A stretch of DNA of 8,715 nt from an archaeon (GTDB taxonomy: Archaea > Nanobdellota > Nanobdellia > Woesearchaeales > WJKL01). The stretch's first letter is position 1. The number at the start of each line of letters is the position of its first letter. A program made the position numbers and the translations under genes. The notes beneath the pieces are model-generated. The model was not told the origin of the DNA. It did no database searches and was given only the letters and a program-made list of their open reading frames with translations. The stretch lies in contig JAGVIO010000232.1 of NCBI GenBank assembly GCA_020056025.1, positions 1-8,715 of the forward strand, read 5' to 3'. Below, one piece after another: positions 5,140-8,715 of the stretch.

Positions 5140-5249
5140 GAATTCGCATAGCGAATTCTGAATACCTCAAGTGCCGTATGCACTTGTAGGTTTCGAAAAT
5201 GCGAAGCATTTGAGAATACCTTAACCTCGCAATAAGGTTATAGGTTTCG
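5132..5249. repeat. 28-bp-period array of alternating 8-mers and unrelated hairpins
   Basis: Constant octamers occur at 5132 (AGGTTTCG), 5160 (GAATACCT), 5188 (AGGTTTCG), 5214 (GAATACCT) and 5242 (AGGTTTCG), that is every 28, 28, 26 and 28 bp. The two octamers are near reverse complements (AGGTTTC / GAA-T-ACCT, one bulged base). The four 18-20 bp intervals are different in sequence but each is a hairpin: GAATTCGC-ATA-GCGAATTC, CAAGTGC-CGTAT-GCACTTG, AAATGC-GAA-GCATTT and TAACCT-(7)-AGGTTA. Each octamer could pair with either neighbour. It is unlike a CRISPR, whose spacers are not palindromic. Function unknown. Confidence 0.7.
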
Positions 5250-5273
5250 AATTTTGTAGATTTTAACCTTATT
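5231..5273. repeat. 10-bp inverted repeat competing with the last array hairpin
   Basis: AATAAGGTTA (5231-5240) and TAACCTTATT (5264-5273) are exact complements around a 23-nt loop. The left arm contains the AGGTTA that also forms the fourth array hairpin with TAACCT at 5222-5227, so the two stems exclude each other. Confidence 0.5.
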
Positions 5274-5393
5274 TTCATAGCCAGCCAATAGACTGCTGCA
5301 AAAGCAGATGATGGCTGGGTAGATGGTATTATATAGCCAACAATCCACCCCGCCCTTCATCCTTTTAACAGCAGAATTTGGGCGAGCTATGAA
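5274..5393 (-). ncRNA. candidate 120-nt structured RNA or palindromic element, four-way junction
   Basis: Nested complementary segments give a cloverleaf on paper. The closing stem is TTCATAGC (5274-5281) / GCTATGAA (5386-5393). One arm is CCAGCC (5281-5286) / GGCTGG (5313-5318) with inner CTGCT/AGCAG (5293-5307). A second is GGGTAGA (5317-5323) / TCCACCC (5344-5350), and a third is CGCCC (5351-5355) / GGGCG (5380-5384). The arms follow each other with almost no spacing. Two A/C mismatches on the plus strand become G-U wobbles on the minus strand, including an extension of the closing stem, which favours a leftward transcript. No known family (tRNA, 5S, RNase P, SRP) is recognised and no clear promoter precedes it. 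A miniature mobile element is an alternative. Confidence 0.4.
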
Positions 5394-5449
5394 TAAAAAC
5401 CTTAATAATTCCTTCTAATTCTTACCAAAATCAACATTTTTTCATAAAC

Positions 5450-5460
5450 TTTTTAAAATA
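5450..5460 (+). promoter_or_regulatory. TATA box of the thermosome gene
   Basis: TTTTTAAAATA, about 60 bp upstream of the ATG, resembles an archaeal TATA element. Transcription would start near 5481, giving a leader of roughly 40 nt with the strong SD GGAGG at 5507-5511. No clear heat-shock operator is seen between box and start. Confidence 0.5.
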
Positions 5461-5518
5461 GCGACTAATTCATTTCTAACTATAAGGGGCGAATTACACT
5501 TATAACGGAGGAAACAAC

Positions 5519-7147
5519 ATGTCAAAAGAAATACAACCAATATTCATAATGCCTGAAGGCACTCAGCGAAACACAGGAAGGCCTGCACAGAGAAACAACA
5601 TAATGGCAGCAAAATTGATAGCAGAGACAGTCAGGACAACTTTAGGCCCAAAAGGCATGGACAAGATGATTGTTGACAGCATGGGGGATGTCATTGTCAC
5701 AAACGATGGCGCTACTATAGTAAAAGAGCTAAGGATAGAGCATCCTGTTGCAAAGATGATAGCAGAAATCGCAAAGACATTGGAAGATGAAGTTGGCGAT
5801 GGAACAACAACAGCTGTTGTATTGGCAGGAGAGCTGTTAGTAAACGCAGAAGCATTGTTGGACAGAAACATACATCCGACTGTGATTGCAAAAGGCTACA
5901 GGATGGCTGCTCAAAAGGCAATGGAGATTGTCACAAAGATATCAGAGGATGTTTCTATAAAAGACACAGACACCCTGACAAAAATCGCACTGACAGCAAT
6001 GACAGGCAAATGCGCAGAGATTGCAAAAGAAAAGCTTGCAGACATCATAGTCCTTGCAGCAAAGCAGGTTGTTGACGAGCACGGAAACATATCAAGAAAT
6101 GACATCAAGATCGAAAAGAAAGTAGGTGCAGGTGTTGAAGATTCTGAACTGGTCAAAGGAATCATCCTTGACAAGGAAAAAATCCATCCAGGGATGCCAA
6201 AGGTTGTAAAGTCAGCAAAGATTGCATTGATAGATTCAGCTGTTGAAATCAAGAGCACAGAGACAGAAGCAAAGATACAGATAACAGACCCTGCGCAGAT
6301 GCATGCTTTCCTTGAGCAGGAAGAAAGAATGATAAAAGAGATGGTTGAAAAGATAGTTGATTCAGGCGCAAATGTTGTTTTCTGCCAGAAAGGAATTGAT
6401 GACCTGGCTCAACATTTCCTTGCAAAGCACGGGATATATGCAGTAAGGAGAGTAAAGCAGTCTGACATGAATGCATTGGCATCAGCAACAGGCGCAGAGA
6501 TAATAACAAACCTTGAAGACCTTAATGAAAAAGCTCTTGGCTTTTCAGGCGTTGTAGCAGAGGTTAAGATAGGGGATGAAGACATGACCTATGTCAAGGA
6601 ATGCAAGAATCCAAAAGCAGTCACTATTCTCATAAGAGGAGGCACAGAGCATATTGTTGATGAAGTCAAAAGAGCAGTTGAAGATGCCGTAGGAGATATT
6701 GCAGCTTCCTTGAAAGTAGGCAAAGTTTTGGCAGGTGCAGGGGCTCCAGAGATGGAGATGTCAAGAGGATTAAACAGATACGCAGACAGCTTTTCAGGAA
6801 GAGAGCAGTTGGCAATACAGGCATTTGCAAACGCAGTTGAAGTAATACCCAGAACATTGGCAGAGAATGCAGGATTAGACCCAATTGACATAATCGCAGA
6901 ATTAAAAGCAGCCCATGACAAAGGAAGAACTACAGCAGGAATCGATGTTTTCACAGGAAAAGTGGTTGATGCAAAGAAAGCAGGAGTTCTAGAGCCATTG
7001 AAGATAAAGACACAGGCTCTGAAATCAGCAACAGAGGTTGCTAATATGATCTTGAGGATTGATGATGTCATAATGGGCTCAAGCAGCCAGCATCCTCCAC
7101 AGATGCCTCCTGGAATGGGCGGCATGGGCGGAATGCCAGAGATGTGA
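5519..7147 (+). CDS. thermosome subunit (group II chaperonin)
   Basis: A 542-aa ATP-driven protein-folding subunit that assembles into the double-ring cytosolic thermosome (CCT/TRiC type). The equatorial domain at the N-terminus shows TVRTTLGPKGMDKM (38-50), TNDGAT (61-66) and the nucleotide motif GDGTTT (93-98). Intermediate and apical domains follow without interruption. The second equatorial half has the conserved stretch near KVLAGAGAPEMEMSR and AENAGLDPIDII. The C-terminus ends in the Gly/Met-rich tail (PPGMGGMGGMPEM) that projects into the ring cavity. Length is normal. The start has an excellent SD (GGAGG, 7-nt gap). The stop overlaps the start of a 107-aa gene by GTGA, so that gene is probably co-translated. 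Only one subunit gene is present here; whether others exist elsewhere is unknown. Confidence 0.97.
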   Translation: MSKEIQPIFIMPEGTQRNTGRPAQRNNIMAAKLIAETVRTTLGPKGMDKMIVDSMGDVIVTNDGATIVKELRIEHPVAKMIAEIAKTLEDEVGDGTTTAVVLAGELLVNAEALLDRNIHPTVIAKGYRMAAQKAMEIVTKISEDVSIKDTDTLTKIALTAMTGKCAEIAKEKLADIIVLAAKQVVDEHGNISRNDIKIEKKVGAGVEDSELVKGIILDKEKIHPGMPKVVKSAKIALIDSAVEIKSTETEAKIQITDPAQMHAFLEQEERMIKEMVEKIVDSGANVVFCQKGIDDLAQHFLAKHGIYAVRRVKQSDMNALASATGAEIITNLEDLNEKALGFSGVVAEVKIGDEDMTYVKECKNPKAVTILIRGGTEHIVDEVKRAVEDAVGDIAASLKVGKVLAGAGAPEMEMSRGLNRYADSFSGREQLAIQAFANAVEVIPRTLAENAGLDPIDIIAELKAAHDKGRTTAGIDVFTGKVVDAKKAGVLEPLKIKTQALKSATEVANMILRIDDVIMGSSSQHPPQMPPGMGGMGGMPEM

Positions 7148-7467
7148 AAATGGAAAAGCAACATGATTTTTCAGGCCTTGCAGAAGTAACAGAAGAAGAG
7201 TTTTTAAAAAAATCTTCTGAAGGGCCGATAAAGTTTTTGCAGAGAGGCACAATTACAATAGACGAAGACGAAGCAGGAGTGAAAAATCTTGAGGTTTATG
7301 CTGTCTGCATCCTGAAAGCAAAATCCTGGGAGAAATACCTTGTTTACGGAAAAGAGATTGAAGGCGATTTTGTCAAAGAGCAAAGAAAGATAAAAATTGC
7401 CTCTATAAATTACAAGCCAATAATGCCTTACGGCAGCTTTGTCTGCCCATGCAAGTCTGGGTTTTGA
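7144..7467 (+). CDS. hypothetical 107-aa protein coupled to the thermosome
   Basis: I do not recognise this family. The GTG at 7144 overlaps the thermosome stop (GTGA); an ATG two codons later (7150) is an equally good start and would give 105 aa. The protein is soluble and acidic to neutral. An N-terminal helical stretch (GLAEVTEEEFLKKSSEG) precedes alternating strands (GTITIDEDE, NLEVYAVCILKAK, KYLVYGKEI, KIKIASINYKPI), suggesting a small beta-rich domain. Three cysteines are C55 and the C-terminal pair C101-P-C103. Translation coupled to the chaperonin suggests a role in folding or a chaperonin cofactor, but that rests on position only. It ends 7 bp before the convergent methyltransferase gene, followed by a T-rich run. 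Confidence 0.75.
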   Translation: MKMEKQHDFSGLAEVTEEEFLKKSSEGPIKFLQRGTITIDEDEAGVKNLEVYAVCILKAKSWEKYLVYGKEIEGDFVKEQRKIKIASINYKPIMPYGSFVCPCKSGF

Positions 7468-7468
7468 A

Positions 7469-7483
7469 TTTTTCTTATTTCTT
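7469..7483 (+). terminator. T-rich terminator of the thermosome operon
   Basis: TTTTTCTTATTTCTT follows the stop of the 107-aa gene with no hairpin, the form of a typical archaeal U-tract terminator. It reaches into the end of the convergent methyltransferase gene. Confidence 0.4.
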
Positions 7484-8626
7484 CACCAGTTCAACAACAG
7501 CCTCAGAATGGTTTGTCTGCGGGAATAAGTCAAACAATGCAGCGCTTTTTATCTTATATTCCTTGAACTTAGGGATGTCTTTTGACAACTGCTCAACATT
7601 GCATGAGATATAGACAATCACTTCAGGCATAAGCTCATTCAGTCTCTGAATTGTCTTCAAATCCATTCCAGACCGAGGAGGATCTGTTATAACAAAAAGA
7701 GGTTTCTTCAGCTCAATCTTTTTCAGATTCTTTGCATCAAGCAGAATAGCTTCTGCATTTGCAACATTATTAATCAAAATGTTCTTCTTTGCAGCATCAA
7801 TGCATTCTTTGAAGCTTTCAATTATCACAGTATGCTTAAACAAAGAAGAATTTATTATCCCGAATGTTCCGACTCCTGCATAAAGGTCAAGAAGACAAAC
7901 ATCAGAAGTATCATATCCTTTCAATAATCCATTAACATATTCCTGCATCTTCTCAGCCATAATAGAATTGTTCTGGAAAAATCCCTGCACAGAATATTCA
8001 AATCTCTTTCCTAAAATCTCTTCAGAAAGCATATCTTTTCCTTTTACAGCAAAAAAATCAGAAGAGACAGAAGAATCATTCTTTGGCTCGACATAAGTAA
8101 CAAGAATATTATTTACAGTTGTCTTGGAAGCAAATTCCTTTACCTTCTCAATCGCATCAGCCAATCTCATTGATTTCTGGTTAAGCACAAACGATATTGA
8201 AGAATCATTTCTTGGAGTCCTTATCACAGCATACCTAAATGTTCCAGACTGCTTATGTATATCAAAATAATCAGTGTTCTTGAAAAAATTCCTTACCTCA
8301 GAAAGCAGCTCATTCAGCCTGTCATCAGAAATCAGGCAATTGTCAATATCAATTATATGGCCCCAGTTGCCTTTCTGCCTGAACCCAACTCCATTTGGAT
8401 GAAAGATAAAGTCCATCCTGTTCCTGTAGCCGTATTCTGCACCAGAAAAGACTTCAATGCCTGGAAACTTTGTTGCACTGAACAAAGCTTTCTTCTTGTT
8501 CTCCAGCTGCAAAGAATAATCAATGTGCTGCAGCGAGCATCCTCCACATTTGCCGAAATAAGCGCATTTCATTTCAACTGCACTCGAATGCTTATTTAAT
8601 AAACTATTGCTGTTCCGTATGTGCAT
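7475..8626 (-). CDS. TrmA/RlmC/RlmD-family RNA (uracil-5-)-methyltransferase
   Basis: A 383-aa SAM-dependent enzyme that makes m5U in RNA, either tRNA U54 or a 23S rRNA site; the target cannot be told here. The N-terminus has the [4Fe-4S] cysteines C21, C27 and C30 (CAYFGKCGGC) with the fourth at C97 (IDNCLIS). There is no TRAM domain in front. The Rossmann domain shows QGFFQNN (214-220), DLYAGVGTFG (247-256), DPPRSG (315-320), the catalytic Cys342 in SCN and the general-base Glu375 in QTNHSE. Archaeal members are known to modify tRNA U54 (Pyrococcus PAB0719) or 23S rRNA. The ATG at 8624-8626 has no SD but an A/T-rich box at about -29 fits a leaderless start; Met19 is an alternative start. 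The gene is convergent with the thermosome operon. Confidence 0.9.
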   Translation of the reverse strand: MHIRNSNSLLNKHSSAVEMKCAYFGKCGGCSLQHIDYSLQLENKKKALFSATKFPGIEVFSGAEYGYRNRMDFIFHPNGVGFRQKGNWGHIIDIDNCLISDDRLNELLSEVRNFFKNTDYFDIHKQSGTFRYAVIRTPRNDSSISFVLNQKSMRLADAIEKVKEFASKTTVNNILVTYVEPKNDSSVSSDFFAVKGKDMLSEEILGKRFEYSVQGFFQNNSIMAEKMQEYVNGLLKGYDTSDVCLLDLYAGVGTFGIINSSLFKHTVIIESFKECIDAAKKNILINNVANAEAILLDAKNLKKIELKKPLFVITDPPRSGMDLKTIQRLNELMPEVIVYISCNVEQLSKDIPKFKEYKIKSAALFDLFPQTNHSEAVVELVKK

Positions 8627-8649
8627 AGCTAATTTTTCATATTTCTGAG

Positions 8650-8660
8650 ATTTTTATTTG
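8650..8660 (-). promoter_or_regulatory. weak TATA-like box of the methyltransferase gene
   Basis: On the minus strand AAATAAAAATC is centred about 29 bp before the ATG at 8626, consistent with a leaderless transcript. The match to a TATA consensus is modest. Confidence 0.35.
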
Positions 8661-8685
8661 ATCTATATCTTACAGCACCGAAAAG

Positions 8686-8693
8686 TATAAATA
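8686..8693 (+). promoter_or_regulatory. TATA box for a rightward gene beyond the window
   Basis: TATAAATA preceded by CGAAAAG (8679-8685) is a good BRE-TATA pair. Its start site would fall near 8716, at or just past the window end. The gene it serves is not visible. Confidence 0.6.
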
Positions 8694-8698
8694 TTAGT

Positions 8699-8715
8699 TA
8701 GCTACTTTGTAGCTA
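8699..8715. promoter_or_regulatory. inverted repeat between TATA box and start site
   Basis: TAGCTAC (8699-8705), TTT, GTAGCTA (8709-8715) is a perfect 7-bp inverted repeat six bases after the TATA box. It occupies the same relative position as the AbrB operator at 1859-1874, so it is a candidate repressor site for the next gene. The half-site GCTAC also occurs at 1778-1782 beside the RHH palindrome. Confidence 0.45.

Noticed and set aside
5132..5249. CRISPR array
   Set aside because: The spacing looks regular, but the repeated unit is only 8 bp and alternates in orientation. The intervals are short and palindromic, unlike spacers, and no cas genes are present.
5274..5393. Known RNA gene (tRNA, 5S rRNA, RNase P or SRP RNA)
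   Set aside because: The cloverleaf shape prompted the idea. There is no T-loop or CCA-like acceptor geometry, no RNase P conserved blocks, no SRP GNAR/asymmetric loop signature and no 5S motifs.
6589..7164. 191-codon minus-strand ORF opposite the thermosome
   Set aside because: Antisense shadow of the thermosome coding frame, with a biased Ser/Ala/Pro composition and no supporting start signals.
8255..8599. 114-codon plus-strand ORF opposite the methyltransferase
   Set aside because: It covers the reverse strand of the Fe-S and substrate-binding part of a well-supported gene and has no SD or promoter.

Overview
The window is archaeal. It carries a group II chaperonin (thermosome), a proteasome beta subunit, a KH-domain beta-CASP nuclease of the FttA/aCPSF1 type and an ER-type (Ser/His) signal peptidase. 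Promoters show BRE/TATA boxes, and start codons mix SD-led ATG/GTG/TTG with apparently leaderless genes. Base composition is AT-rich (estimated by eye). Very compact spacing and the protein character would fit a DPANN or related lineage (for example Woesearchaeota-like), but that placement is an inference.

Layout, left to right. (1) 1-134: a possible tail of an upstream plus-strand gene, a short hairpin and a doubtful 28-codon ORF with a strong SD. (2) 115-609 minus: signal peptidase I family protein. (3) 690-835: two REP-like palindromic elements sharing a 13-bp core. (4) 840-1730 minus: a three-gene cassette of a 47-aa ribbon-helix-helix regulator, a 145-aa unrecognised protein with a weak ADP-ribosyltransferase-like N-terminus, and a 92-aa unknown. 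The regulator and the 145-aa gene overlap by ATGA, so this looks like a toxin-antitoxin module. (5) 1887-2395 plus: a divergent AbrB/RelE toxin-antitoxin pair with a 16-bp palindromic operator. Three palindromes lie in the shared 156-bp promoter region. (6) 2408-5040 minus: psmB followed by the FttA/aCPSF1 gene, a neighbourhood also seen in Methanocaldococcus (MJ1237-MJ1236). (7) 5041-5518: a 478-bp non-coding region between psmB and the thermosome. It holds a ~28-bp periodic array of alternating 8-mers separated by unrelated hairpins, then a 120-nt element that folds on paper into a four-way-junction cloverleaf. (8) 5519-7467 plus: the thermosome gene translationally overlapping a 107-aa gene of unknown function. 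(9) 7475-8626 minus: a TrmA/RlmD-family m5U methyltransferase with a complete Fe-S cysteine set. (10) 8686-8715: a rightward promoter with an inverted repeat at the expected start site of a gene beyond the window.

The core genes serve protein quality control (thermosome folding, proteasome degradation), RNA 3'-end formation and transcription termination (FttA), RNA modification and secretion. Between them sit accessory pieces: two back-to-back toxin-antitoxin-like modules and several palindrome-rich intergenic elements. The least explained parts are the hairpin array plus cloverleaf between psmB and the thermosome, and the RHH/145-aa/92-aa cassette.
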